From positions 2,294,001-2,358,000 of the forward strand of contig NZ_CP102293.1 of the NCBI RefSeq assembly GCF_025152575.1: a stretch of DNA of 64,000 nucleotides. The letters are read 5' to 3'. Positions 1-11,100 of the stretch are shown piece after piece. The notes below the pieces were generated by a model. The model had not been told where the DNA came from, made no database searches, and saw nothing but the letters and a program-made list of their open reading frames with translations. The stretch is from Subdoligranulum variabile. GTDB lineage: Bacteria > Bacillota > Clostridia > Oscillospirales > Ruminococcaceae. A program made the translations under genes and the position numbers. Each line of letters begins with the position of its first letter. The stretch's first letter is position 1.

Positions 1-130
1 AGCAATCCAGAAGAAAACCTATGTAGAGTACCTGTTGGACCTTTTTCTTTATGAAAGTGAAGAAGAACAAAGGGTATGGGTTGCAGAACACACAGCAGAA
101 ATCACACACTTGGAAAGGAGATTGAAAATC

Positions 131-2842
131 ATGGCTGAGAACAAACCCACCAACCGAGAGCGGCTAAGGGAAATCACAGATGGCATCGAGCAGGGGATCA
201 AGGAACTGTTTGAGAGTGAAAAGTATATGCGCTATCTGTCCGTCATGTCCCGCTTCCACCGCTATTCGGTAAACAACACCATGCTCATCTATATGCAGAA
301 GCCGGACGCCACATTGGTAGCCGGATACAATAAGTGGAAAGACCAGTTTGAGCGTCATGTAAAAAAGGGCGAGCATGGCATTACCATCATCGCCCCCACA
401 CCGTATAAGAAGAAAATCGAGGAGCAGAAGCTGGACCCGGATACCAAGGCTCCGATTCTGGATAAAGACGGAAAGATCGTCACAGAGGAAAAAGAAATCG
501 AAATCCCCATGTTTCGTCCGGTCAAGGTCTTTGATGTGAGCCAGACCGATGGGAAACCTTTGCCGGAGCTTGCTTCCTCCCTTTCCGGCAATGTGCCAAA
601 TTATGAGGCATTCATGGAGGCTCTGCGCCGCAGTGCGCCGGTGCCGATCACTTTTGAAGCAATGGCCGCCGATACGGACGGCTATTTTTCTACCGATCAT
701 CAGAAAATCGCCATTCGTCGGGGCATGAGTGAGGTGCAGACGGTTTCGGCCACAGTACACGAGATTGCCCACAGCAAGCTCCATGACCCTAAAAAATATG
801 AAATGCTACCGTCATGGAAGGTTGTGCTGGAGAGTGAAGGTGGAACCAAGCATGATTTCAAGCTGGATTTTGCCACAGAAAAAGAAGCTGAACAGTTTGC
901 TTCTGATATGGATTGGCGCTATGTGGACGAAAATCAGTTTGAATGGCGGCTTGCAGTTGAGGAAGATGCAACCGCAGAAAAACAGGCAATCAAAAACCGT
1001 CACACGGAGGAAGTGGAGGCTGAAAGCATTTCCTATGCGGTCTGCAAGTATTTTGGCATCGAGACTGGAGAAAACAGCTTCGGCTATATTGCAAGCTGGA
1101 GTAAGGGCAAGGAACTGAAAGAACTGAGAGCCAGTTTGGAGACCATCAACAAAACCTCCGACACTTTGATCTCCGATATTGAGCGCCACTATAAGGAAAT
1201 CTGCAAAGAGCGCGGAATCGACCCTCATGCAAAGGTAGAGCCGGAACCCGCCCCGATAGAGCAGCCAGAAGATGCCGCTAAGGTATCTGATGGACAGCAG
1301 ACCGGCAATCTGACCTACTATGTAGCAGAGTGCATGGAGTTTCCAAACCTCGGAGAATACCACGATAACCTGTCTTTGGAGGAAGCTGTCCGCATTTATC
1401 AGGAGATTCCGGCAGAGCGAATGAACGGGATCAAGGGCATTGGTTTTGAGCTGAAAGACGGAAGCGACTATGAAGGACCTTTTCCGATTTTGACCGGCCA
1501 GACCATTGACCTGGACACCATCCAGGCAATCGACTATTACCGTGATAATCCTCTGGTGCAAAAAGCGGTAAAGGAACTGGCTGCGGCAATGCCGGAAATG
1601 GAAGTGCTGGGGGCGGACGCCAATCAGCAGGAGGCTTTGTTTCTGATCGACAATGCCACCTATCTTCATATCCAGTCCTGTGACAGCGGCTGGGACTATA
1701 CCCTTTACGATGCCGCATCCATGAAAGAGTTGGATGGTGGTCAGCTGGATATGCCGGAGATTTCCCGCATGAAGGCAGTTCTCCAGATTTGTGATGACAA
1801 CGATTTGGGCAGAGACTCGGTAAAATACGCACCGTTGTCCATGATTGAGACCTTGCAGGAAGCTGCCTACCAGCAGATGCAGGCAGAGGCCAGTCAGATG
1901 ACTGCTTCTTCCCAGCTGCCGGAGGCACAGGAGCAGGCGCTGGATGAATACCCAACGCCGGATGAGCAGGTCTCCACACCGGATATGCAGAAATACGGTT
2001 ACTCTTATGACGGGATGCTCCCTGTTACCAGAGAACGGGCGCTGGAACTGGATGCCGCCGGTTTGACTGTCTATGTGCTGCATGAGGACAATACGGAGAG
2101 CATGGTGTTTGACCCGCAGGAGATCATGGAGCATGGCGGTCTTTTCGGCGTGGATCGTGAGGAATGGGAGAAAAGCCCTCAGTTCCACGAAAAGGTCATG
2201 GAGCGTCAGGAACATCAGCAGGAACGAGAACAGGCATTTCTCTCCCAGAACAGAAACTGCTTTGCCATCTACCAGGTGAGCCGTGACGATCCGCAGAATG
2301 TGCGCTTTATGAATCTGGACTGGTTAGAGTCCCATGATGTTTCCGTAGACCGCAGCAATTATGACCTCATCTACACCGCTCCGCTGAGTGAGTCTGGCAC
2401 TGTGCCGGAGCAGCTGGAAAAACTCTATCAGCAATTCAATCTGGAAAAACCCGTAGACTTTCACAGTCCCTCCATGAGCGTCAGCGACATCGTTGCGATC
2501 AAACAGGACGGTAAGGTATCCTGTCATTACTGCGACAGCGTTGGTTTTACCCAGATCCCCGGATTCCTGCCGGAAAATCCGCTGAAAAATGCAGAGATGG
2601 CCGTAGAGGACGATTACGGCATGATCGACGGCATCATCAACAATGGCGCAAAAGAGCCTACGGTGGCAGAGCTGGAACAGCAGGCCCGAAGCGGTCAGCC
2701 CATTTCCCTGATGGCTCTGGCAGCCGCCACCCATCGGGAGGAATGGGAAAAGAAAAAATCCGTTGTGGAACAGCTGAAAAACCAGCCCAAAGCAGAACAC
2801 AAAAAGACAGCACCCAAAAAGAGTGCGGAAAGGGAGATTTGA
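131..2842 (+). CDS. ArdC-like / YodL-domain polyvalent ICE protein
   Basis: A 903-residue protein of the large multi-domain proteins carried by Tn1549-type ICEs. Residues ~1-130 resemble the ArdC N-terminal ssDNA-binding domain; HEIAH at 210-214 is a zinc-metallopeptidase motif, with a later AESISYAV helix that may supply the third ligand. A YodL-like domain lies around 710-810, with linker or polyvalent-protein domains between. ArdC-type proteins protect entering single-stranded DNA from restriction, so a role in establishing the ICE in a new host is inferred. The frame is open from base 2, but ATG 131 was chosen because GGAAAGGAG precedes it at suitable spacing; a TTG at 35 is the alternative. 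Its stop is one base from the next gene's ATG. Confidence 0.85.
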   Translation: MAENKPTNRERLREITDGIEQGIKELFESEKYMRYLSVMSRFHRYSVNNTMLIYMQKPDATLVAGYNKWKDQFERHVKKGEHGITIIAPTPYKKKIEEQKLDPDTKAPILDKDGKIVTEEKEIEIPMFRPVKVFDVSQTDGKPLPELASSLSGNVPNYEAFMEALRRSAPVPITFEAMAADTDGYFSTDHQKIAIRRGMSEVQTVSATVHEIAHSKLHDPKKYEMLPSWKVVLESEGGTKHDFKLDFATEKEAEQFASDMDWRYVDENQFEWRLAVEEDATAEKQAIKNRHTEEVEAESISYAVCKYFGIETGENSFGYIASWSKGKELKELRASLETINKTSDTLISDIERHYKEICKERGIDPHAKVEPEPAPIEQPEDAAKVSDGQQTGNLTYYVAECMEFPNLGEYHDNLSLEEAVRIYQEIPAERMNGIKGIGFELKDGSDYEGPFPILTGQTIDLDTIQAIDYYRDNPLVQKAVKELAAAMPEMEVLGADANQQEALFLIDNATYLHIQSCDSGWDYTLYDAASMKELDGGQLDMPEISRMKAVLQICDDNDLGRDSVKYAPLSMIETLQEAAYQQMQAEASQMTASSQLPEAQEQALDEYPTPDEQVSTPDMQKYGYSYDGMLPVTRERALELDAAGLTVYVLHEDNTESMVFDPQEIMEHGGLFGVDREEWEKSPQFHEKVMERQEHQQEREQAFLSQNRNCFAIYQVSRDDPQNVRFMNLDWLESHDVSVDRSNYDLIYTAPLSESGTVPEQLEKLYQQFNLEKPVDFHSPSMSVSDIVAIKQDGKVSCHYCDSVGFTQIPGFLPENPLKNAEMAVEDDYGMIDGIINNGAKEPTVAELEQQARSGQPISLMALAAATHREEWEKKKSVVEQLKNQPKAEHKKTAPKKSAEREI

Positions 2843-2843
2843 T

Positions 2844-3059
2844 ATGGGAAACTTTACTTTTGAGGAAATGAACCTGATGTGCATTTACAATACCGGCAGC
2901 CGCACCGGGCTGATCGACAGCCTGCGTGAAATGCACGGCGAGCTTTCGCCGGAGGAAACGGAACTGAGGGAGCTGACCGACAGTGCCCTTACGAAGCTCT
3001 GTGCGATGACCGATGAGGACTTCTCTCAGCTGGAGCTGTACCCGGATTTTGACCAGTAA
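2844..3059 (+). CDS. TTRAP-family transposon-transfer assisting protein
   Basis: A 71-residue acidic protein starting MGNFTFEEMNLMCIY and ending in LELYPDFDQ, the pattern of the TTRAP (transposon-transfer assisting) family found just upstream of the helicase gene in Tn1549-type elements. The molecular role is not established. ATG 2844 lies immediately after the preceding stop, with GGGAG as ribosome binding site, so the two genes are probably translationally linked. Its last codons and about 35 bases of downstream sequence recur in diverged form at 4501-4560, which marks the cargo between as inserted. Confidence 0.85.
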   Translation: MGNFTFEEMNLMCIYNTGSRTGLIDSLREMHGELSPEETELRELTDSALTKLCAMTDEDFSQLELYPDFDQ

Positions 3060-3088
3060 ATTTATCGTGTCAGGATGACATAGTGAGA
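3028..3088 (+). repeat. Direct repeat, left copy (TTRAP tail)
   Basis: The last ~10 codons of the TTRAP gene plus about 30 downstream bases. This matches 4501-4560, with 17 consecutive identical bases (TTGACCAGTAAATTTAT) and scattered matches on both sides. The pair flanks the two hydrolase genes. Confidence 0.75.
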
Positions 3089-3126
3089 GAAACTGTCCGA
3101 TGGAAAGGCGGTTTCTTTTGTTTTTT
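3089..3126 (+). terminator. Rho-independent terminator after TTRAP gene
   Basis: The stem GAAACTG/CGGTTTC is followed by a T-rich tract. It separates the backbone pair from the cargo hydrolases. Confidence 0.55.
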
Positions 3127-3207
3127 ACAAAAGCCCACTATACTTTTAAGGTTGAGGAAATTATAATGAATGATGGATAAACATAGAAATTATGGAGGAT
3201 TACTATC

Positions 3208-3846
3208 GTGGATAAAGCAGTTATTTATATACATGGAAAAGGAGGAGATGCTGAAGAAGCTCTCCATTACAAGTCGCTCTTTAGTGATTGTGATGTAATT
3301 GGTCTTGACTATACTGCACAGTTTCCATGGGAAGCAAAAGAAGAATTTCCATTACTTTTTAATTCGATTTATAGAAACTACAAGACTGTTGAAATAATCG
3401 CCAATAGCATTGGAGCGTATTTTGCTATCAATGCCTTATCAAATCAGCAAATAGAGAAAGCATATTTTATTTCGCCCATTGTAGATATGGAAAGGCTTAT
3501 TGCTGATATGATGATTTGGGCAAATGTTACAGAAGATGAACTCAAAGAGAAAAAAGAAATTCAGACAACCTTTGGAGAGACCCTTTCATGGGATTATCTT
3601 TGCTATGTAAGAGAAAATCCTATTATATGGAAAATCCCAACGCACATTTTGTATGGTGAAAAAGATAATCTTACCGCTTATGGAACGATATTTGAATTTG
3701 CCCAAAGAACCCATTCAACACTTTCTGTCATGAGAAATGGAGAACACTGGTTTCATACAGAAGAACAGATGAAGTTTTTGGACGAATGGATTGTTGAAAA
3801 TTCTAAACACAATGACAGGTTTTCAAGAGCAACTTGTGTGCGTTGA
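3208..3846 (+). CDS. Alpha/beta hydrolase, cargo gene
   Basis: A 212-residue alpha/beta-hydrolase-fold protein. It begins VIYIHGKGG (oxyanion-hole HG), has the nucleophile-elbow-like ANSIGAYFA near residue 73, a LYGEKD acid-turn segment and a late GEHWF histidine region. The substrate cannot be told. GTG 3208 is used, with ATGGAGGAT upstream as ribosome binding site. The gene is AT-rich compared with the ICE backbone and sits between duplicated TTRAP-tail sequences, so it is inferred to be inserted cargo. A second, different hydrolase follows within 30 bases. Confidence 0.7.
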   Translation: MDKAVIYIHGKGGDAEEALHYKSLFSDCDVIGLDYTAQFPWEAKEEFPLLFNSIYRNYKTVEIIANSIGAYFAINALSNQQIEKAYFISPIVDMERLIADMMIWANVTEDELKEKKEIQTTFGETLSWDYLCYVRENPIIWKIPTHILYGEKDNLTAYGTIFEFAQRTHSTLSVMRNGEHWFHTEEQMKFLDEWIVENSKHNDRFSRATCVR

Positions 3847-3874
3847 TGAATATCTTGAACTTAGGAGGTGTTTA

Positions 3875-4477
3875 ATGAAAACGGTTCTTTTACATGGGTT
3901 GGGACAAACTGCACAGGATTGGAAAGAAGTAGTCCAACAACTATCAATTTCCGATGTCGATTGCCCAGAACTTTTTTCTTCAACAGAAGATGAAATATCA
4001 TATTCGCAGATTTTAGGCGATTTAGAACAGCGGTATTCTGAAGAAAAAGAGCCGCTTCGTATCTGTGGTCTTTCGTTAGGTGCGCTTCTTGCGATTGATT
4101 TTGCTATTCAGCATGAAGAAAAAGTGGCTTCGCTGGTTTTGATTGGCGCACAATATAAAGTTCCAAGCTTACTGATAGATTTTCAAAATCTTATCTTCCG
4201 TTGTATGCCAAACAAGGCTTTTGAAAGTATGGGACTATCAAAAAGCAGCACCATAAAATTGGCTCACTCTATGCGATCATTGGATTTTACTGCGCAATTA
4301 AATAATATTTGTTGTCCAGTGACAATTTTGTGTGGCAAAAAGGATACTGCCAATCTAAAGGCTTCTAAAAGGCTAAAAGAATTGCTACCCCAAGCTACTT
4401 TGCACATCGTTCCAAATGCAGGACATGAACTCAATAAATATGCACCAAACACGATTGCAGAGATATTAAACAACTAA
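3875..4477 (+). CDS. Alpha/beta hydrolase, cargo gene
   Basis: A 200-residue alpha/beta hydrolase: VLLHGLG near the N terminus, nucleophile elbow GLSLG (~residues 69-73), CGKKD acid segment and NAGHELN catalytic histidine region. This fits small esterases/lipases or MenH-like hydrolases, with no specific substrate evident. ATG 3875 is preceded by TTAGGAGGTG at ideal spacing; an in-frame start at 3791 overlapping the previous gene is less likely. It probably forms a two-gene transcript with the hydrolase just upstream. Low GC and the flanking repeats indicate a recent insertion. Confidence 0.75.
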   Translation: MKTVLLHGLGQTAQDWKEVVQQLSISDVDCPELFSSTEDEISYSQILGDLEQRYSEEKEPLRICGLSLGALLAIDFAIQHEEKVASLVLIGAQYKVPSLLIDFQNLIFRCMPNKAFESMGLSKSSTIKLAHSMRSLDFTAQLNNICCPVTILCGKKDTANLKASKRLKELLPQATLHIVPNAGHELNKYAPNTIAEILNN

Positions 4478-4500
4478 ACACTCAAAACCTTACTCCTAAA

Positions 4501-4560
4501 CTGGGGTTGTATCCAGATGTTGACCAGTAAATTTATTGAACCAAGATGAGGTGGTGAGAG
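4501..4560 (+). repeat. Direct repeat, right copy (relic of TTRAP tail)
   Basis: It reads LGLYPDVDQ followed by a stop in the matching frame, then the same AAATTTAT...GTGAGAGA context as after the real TTRAP gene at 3028-3088. No start or body of a second TTRAP gene is present, so it is a tail-only relic. Confidence 0.75.
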
Positions 4561-4565
4561 AAGTT

Positions 4566-5039
4566 ATGCAATATATGATACGAGAAATGAAAAGCCAAGA
4601 ATACAGATTGTTAAGCGATTTTTTATACGAAGCGATTTATATTCCGGAAGGTGTTGAAGCACCACCTAGATCAGTCATAGACTTTCCAGAATTACAAGAA
4701 TATATCATTGAGTTTGGGAATCGAAAACACGATAAAGCCTTAGTTGCAGAAATTCAAGGAGATATAGTAGGAGCTATTTGGGTAAGAATTATGAATGATT
4801 ATGGACACATTGATAATGATACACCATCTCTTGCTATGTCTGTCTGCCCTCGATATAGAGGATTAGGCATTGGAACTTCATTATTGAAACAACTATTACA
4901 AGTAGAAAGATTGGCTGGATATTCAAAAATATCCCTGTCCGTTCAGAAAAGTAATTATGCAGTGAAAATGTATGAGAAAGTGGGATTTACTGTTGTTGAC
5001 GAAAATGATGAGGAGTATATTATGATTGTAAATCTATAA
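4566..5039 (+). CDS. GNAT-family N-acetyltransferase
   Basis: A 157-residue protein with the GNAT acetyl-CoA motif A region CPRYRGLGIGTSLLKQLL (R-G-x-G-I-G pyrophosphate-binding loop) and the following NYAVKMYEKVGF motif B. It should transfer an acetyl group from acetyl-CoA to an amine; substrate unknown. ATG 4566 is preferred, with the purine-rich GAGAGAAG just upstream; a TTG at 4536 lies inside the duplicated TTRAP tail and is less convincing. AT-rich codon use and position just after the repeat mark it as cargo. Confidence 0.75.
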   Translation: MQYMIREMKSQEYRLLSDFLYEAIYIPEGVEAPPRSVIDFPELQEYIIEFGNRKHDKALVAEIQGDIVGAIWVRIMNDYGHIDNDTPSLAMSVCPRYRGLGIGTSLLKQLLQVERLAGYSKISLSVQKSNYAVKMYEKVGFTVVDENDEEYIMIVNL

Positions 5040-5162
5040 AAAATACAGTTTGCATAACAAATAACCTAACCCCAATTTAATATTCACAGTTTTACCCAGC
5101 AGGAAATTATTTAGGTTTCCTGCTTTTCTTTTATCCAAAAACCGAAAGGAGGACAGAACACC

Positions 5163-8100
5163 ATGCCAACCAAAGCTGAACTGTATGCGCAGATGGCGGA
5201 CAAGGTGGCAACACAGCTCACGGGGAGCTGGCAGGAATGGGCAGGGTTTCTCACCACTGCTTCCCGCCTTTACAAATACCCGTTCCATGAGCAGCTGATG
5301 ATCTACGCCCAGCGACCGGACGCCACCGCCTGTGCAGAGTACGATTTGTGGAATGAAAAGATGGGCCGATATGTAAGGCGCGGTTCCAAGGGAATCGCTC
5401 TGGTGGACGATTCCTGGGACAGACCACGCCTGCGCTATGTCTTTGACATTTCCGACACCGGAACCCGTGAACATTCCCGCACTCCTTGGCTGTGGCAGCT
5501 GGAGGAGCGTCATCTGGATTCCGTGCAGGCCATGCTGGAGCGCACCTACGATGTTTCCGGTGATGACCTTGCCGGACAACTCACCGAGGTAGCCGGAAAA
5601 CTGGCCGAGGAATACTGGACGGAGCATCAGCAGGACTTCTTCTATATCGTTGACGGTTCCTTTTTGGAGGAATATGATGAGTATAACATCGGAGTGCAGT
5701 TTAAGGCAGCCGCCACCGTCAGCATCACTTACGCTTTGATGTCCCGCTGTGGACTGGAGCCGGAACGCTACTTCGACCACGAAGATTTCATGGCGATCTT
5801 TGATTTCAACACCCCGTCCACCATCGGGGCGCTGGGAACAGCGGTCAGCCAGATCAACCAGCAGGTGCTACGGCAGATCGGCGTCACCGTCCGAAATGCA
5901 GAGCGCGAAGCCAACCAAGAAAGGAGCAAACAAGATGAACAATCCCATGACCTATATCCAGAACGGAGACTATCTGATTCCCGACCTGAAGCTGAGCCAG
6001 CAGCCGGAGAAATCCCTGGGCAAGTACGGCAGGATGAGGAAAACCTATCTGAAGGAACACCGTCCCATCCTCTACAACCAGATGCTACTGAGCGAGAAGC
6101 TGTACCCGCACCTTCTGGAGATCGACGAGACCGCCCAGAGCAGACTGGAGCAGATGATACCCCAACTGGCGAAGGAAGCGGGAGCCACCGAGGAACTGAA
6201 AGCCAGCGATCCCATGAAGTGGGTGGGGCTGATGAACACCTGCAAAGCCCAGGCCGAGGAGATTCTGATGGCGGAGCTTATCAACAGCTGACCCTAAACC
6301 TGTTCCTCTCCGAAGCGGAACAGATCCAATCCATAGATGAAGCAGAGAATGTAGCGCATACATCCTCTGCTTTTTCTTTTGCCCAAAATGACATCGACCA
6401 TGTGCTGCGTTTGGGCGGCAATACAGACCGTCAAAGGGAGCGTGTGGTTGCAGCCTTTGAAAAGCAGAAAACCACCGCTGAGATTGCCAAGATACTGAAA
6501 ACGCTGTACCACGGCGGCAATGGCCTTGGCAGTGTGAGCGCATGGTATGCCGAGGATGGTATCCATCTTTCCCATGGGAAGTCTGTCCGTTATGACAGGT
6601 CTGCCCAGGTCATTTCCTGGGAGAGCGCCGCAGAGCGTATCGGGGAGCTTTTGGAGAGCGGCCAGTTTGCCTCCAATGTGGAGCTTACAGAAGCGGCAGG
6701 CTATGAACGCTCCCTCCTCTCGGAAAAGCTCTGGCATCTGTATCACGATCTCAGTGAGGACGCCAGAAAAGCCGGATATTTGTCCTGCCTGTCAGAGATC
6801 AAAGGCAATGGTTTCCCGGAGGAGACTCGCCGCCTGACGGAGCAGCTGAGTGACCCGGCTTTCCGCCAGACACTCAAGGAAGAATACGCCGCCTTCTGGA
6901 CTGCCTATCAGCAGGACCGTGATCTGTTGCGTTTTCACTATCACAGACCAAGGGAGATCTGGGAGAACCTGAAGGACCTTGACCTGCCACGCAGGACCTT
7001 TTCTTCAGACCTTTCCCAAGTGCCAACCGTTCAGCACTTCATTACCGAGGATGAGATCGACGCCGCTATGACCGGCGGCAGCAGTTTCGCCGGAGGAAAA
7101 GGCCGTATCTATGCGTTCTTCATGGCAAACCATACGGATAAGGAGAAAGTGAGATTCCTCAAAGACGAGTATGGCATTGGCGGACGCTCTCATGCCCTGT
7201 CCGGCGCAACACACAGCGGCGAAGATCACGATGGGAAAGGACTGCACTATAAAAAGCAGGACTGCCCAGATGTTCACTTGAACTGGGAAAAGGTTGCCAA
7301 GCGCATTACCTCACTTGTCCAGAAAGACCGCTATCTTACCGAACAGGAACAGGCGCAGTATGACAAAATCCAGTCTAAACAGGAACTGGCCGAAGAAGAT
7401 GCCATTCAAGCACAGCAGCCGGAGGTGGAGAAAGAAACGCCAAAGCCTACCCTTGGGGAGCAGTTTGAGCAGTATAAGCCTGTGGTGACTGCCGCCATTT
7501 CCGAGGATACCGCATATCGCAATGCCTGCGGTCATTCTGACCGTGAAAATGCTGTCATCGAGGGCAATGCCGCTGTGCGCCGTGCAGTCCTTGGTTCTAA
7601 GGATATGGAGCTGATCCGACTCTATTCGGATGTGCCGGAGTTCCGTCAGCGTCTACACCGGGAAGTGATCGACGAGACCTATCCAAAGCTCCATGAGCTT
7701 CTGCGCCCTCTTTCTCAGGAAGATATTGATACTGCCCTTTGTGCATGGAACGGCAATATCGAGAGTAAACACGCTGTTGTCCGCTATATGAAAGACCATG
7801 CAAGAGAAAAAGATACCGCCGCATGGCTGGCTCAGGAATACGGCGGCAGTAACAGCAACAGCCTGTTCGTTGTCCGTGCCGGCAGCCCGGAGGAAACGCA
7901 GCTGCCCTGGCCGAAGGTACAGCGCAGGCTTGCCCAGCTCATTCAGGAGGACCGGTTCTATACCGAAGAAGAACAGGACCGTTTTGACGACATCGACCCA
8001 ATCGCCATCCGGGAAGCTCTGGAGGAAAGAGGGATCGTCAACGGCCAGGTGGCAGACACGGAAAAACTGGACAATGCCCCGTTTATCCAACAGGTGATGT

Positions 8101-11100
8101 CAGATGCCGAGCAGATCGCAGATGCCGAGACAGAGCAGACTTCCAAAGTTTCCATTTCCGATGAGGAATATGACGCAGTTCGCCGCCCAATTCCGCAAAG
8201 AACCTCCTATGACCCAGCCGCCCCGGTCTATGCCGTGGGCGATACCGTGTATATCGAAGATGACGCCTATCAGATCACAGAGCTGCGGGAGGACACCGTA
8301 CAGCTTCTGCCCACCGGGATGGTATATCCCATCTACCGGGCAGAGCGCAAAGAACAGTTCGAGCAGCTGCTTCGGGCAGACCGCCGCAATGCTTACTATA
8401 CCGAGTTTCTTCCTATTGACCCGGACAAGGCAGATCAGGACTTGCGGGATGTATTGGCTCATGGACTGATGGATGAAGCGGATAAAAAGCAGATTTCCAC
8501 GCTGCTGCAATCCGGCAGGAGCAACAGCGAGATCGCCTACTGGCTGAGCAGAGCCTATTCCGGTGAGATTGAGACACTGAATCTGGAGACCGGCGATATT
8601 GCCGATTACCGTACCACGGCACAGGGCATAGAACTGGAAGTCATGGATGCAGAGGAAAAGCGTCTGGCTATGCTGTATTTCCGCTGGGATGAGGTTGCGC
8701 CTTTGCTGCGCGGGATGTATGCCCGTCAGCAGGACGGTTTTGGACAGGAACAGCCCCAACCGGCTACCGAATCCCCGACCTTCCATTCTGAGACCATGGC
8801 CGTCTATCCGGGCGATAAGAACAATCTGCCTTATGATGTGGTGGTGGAACGACTGCATATCGAGGAGCCGGAGCCACCAGCCCCTGTGACTGAGCCGGAG
8901 AAAACCTTTGAGGAAGTGTTGGATGAACACCCGGTTTCCATTCAGGTCAATGGCCAGTGGCAGACCTTTCCCAATGCCAAAGCTGCCGAGGAAGCCTCCT
9001 ATGAGGAATACAAGGCTAACCTGCGCCGCAATGCAAAAAACTTCCGCATTACCGATGAGCATTTGGGCGAAGGCGGTCCGAAAGCCAAGTTCCAGGCAAA
9101 TGTCAATGCGATTCGTTTGCTGAAAGAGCTGGAAGCTGCCGGACAGCAGGCAAGCCCCGAACAGCAGGAGGTTCTTTCTCGATATGTGGGCTGGGGAGGT
9201 CTCTCTGATGCGTTTGACCCGGAGAAACCGGCATGGGCTTTAGAGTATGCCCAGCTAAAAGAACTGCTGACCCCGGAGGAATATGCCGCCGCCAGAAGCT
9301 CTACCCTCAACGCCCATTACACCAGCCCTACGGTCATTCAGGCCATCTATGAAGCGGTGGACCGTATGGGATTTGAGACCGGAAATATTTTGGAGCCGTC
9401 TATGGGTGTGGGCAATTTCTTTGGTATGCTGCCGGAGAAAATGCGAAACAGCCGTCTGTACGGCGTGGAGCTGGACCCTGTTTCCGGGCGCATCGCAAAG
9501 CAGCTCTATCCCAAGGCGGACATCACAGTAGGCGGCTTTGAGACCACCGACAGGCGTGACTTCTTTGACCTTGCCATCGGCAATGTGCCTTTTGGTCAGT
9601 ATCAGGTCAATGACAAAGCCTACAACAAGCTGAATTTCAACATTCATAATTACTTTTTCGCCAAAGCACTGGATCAGGTGCGTCCCGGCGGTGTGGTAGC
9701 TTTTGTGACCTCCCGCTATACCATGGACGCCAAGGATTCCACCGTGCGCCGTTATCTTGCCCAGCGTGCCGAGCTGTTGGGAGCGATCCGTCTGCCTAAT
9801 GATGCGTTCAAAAAGAATGCCGGTGCCGAGGTGGTATCGGACATCATCTTTCTCCAAAAGCGGGACCGTCCGCTGGACATTGCACCAGAGTGGACGCAGA
9901 CCGGACAAACGGAGGATGGGTTTGCCATCAACCGGTATTTTATCGACCACCCGGAAATGGTGCTGGGCAGACAGGAGCCGGTAAGCACTGCTCATGGTAT
10001 GGACTACACCGTGAACCCTATCGAGGGACTGGAGCTTTCCGACCAGCTGCATGATGCGGTGAAGTATATTCATGGCACTTATCAGGAGGCAGAGCTGCCG
10101 GAGCTGGGCGAAGGCGAAGCCATTGACACCTCCATTCCTGCTGACCCCAATGTGAAGAACTATTCCTATGCCATTGTAGACGGGCAGGTGTACTACCGGG
10201 AAAACAGCCGTATGGTGCGCCCTGACCTCAACGCCACCGCAGAAGCCCGCGTGAAAGGTCTTGTGGGACTGCGTGATTGTGTGCAGGAACTGATCGACCT
10301 TCAGATGGATGCAGCGGTTCCAGACAGCACCATTACCCAAAAGCAGGCGGAACTGAACAGCCTATATGACAGCTTTTCTGAAAAATATGGCCTTATCAAT
10401 GACCGTGCAAACCGACTGGCCTATGCAGATGATTCTTCCTATTACCTACTCTGTGCGCTGGAAGTCATCGACGAGGACGGGAAGCTGGAACGCAAGGCAG
10501 ATATGTTCACCAAACGGACCATCAAGCCCCATCAGGCGGTGGCTGTGGTGGATACGGCAAGTGAAGCACTGGCGGTGTCCATCTCGGAAAAAGCCTGCGT
10601 GGATATGGACTATATGAGCCAGCTTACCGGAAAAACAAAAGAAGCACTGGCCGGAGAGCTGCAAGGCGTAATTTTCCGTGTACCGGGACAGTTGGAGCAG
10701 GACGGAACGCCCCATTATGTGACTGCTGATGAATACCTCTCCGGCAATGTACGCCGCAAACTGCGTCAGGCGCAGCGGGCCGCACAGCAGGACCCGGTTT
10801 ATGCAGTCAATGTGGAAGCTCTTACCGCCGCCCAGCCCAAAGACCTGGATGCGTCGGAGATTGAGGTGCGTCTGGGAGCTACCTGGATCGACAAAGAGTA
10901 CATCCAGCAGTTTATGTATGAGACCTTCAACACCCCGTTTTATCTCCAGCGCAGTATCGAGGTCAACTATTCGTCCTTTACCGCTGAATGGCAGATCAAG
11001 GGGAAATCTTCTGTATCCTACAACGATGTGGCAGCTTATACCACCTATGGGACCAGTCGTGCCAATGCCTACAAGATTTTAGAGGACAGCCTGAACCTGC

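Noticed and set aside
812-2215. 467-codon minus-strand frame opposite the ArdC/YodL gene
   Set aside because: Shadow frame; no ribosome binding site or domain.
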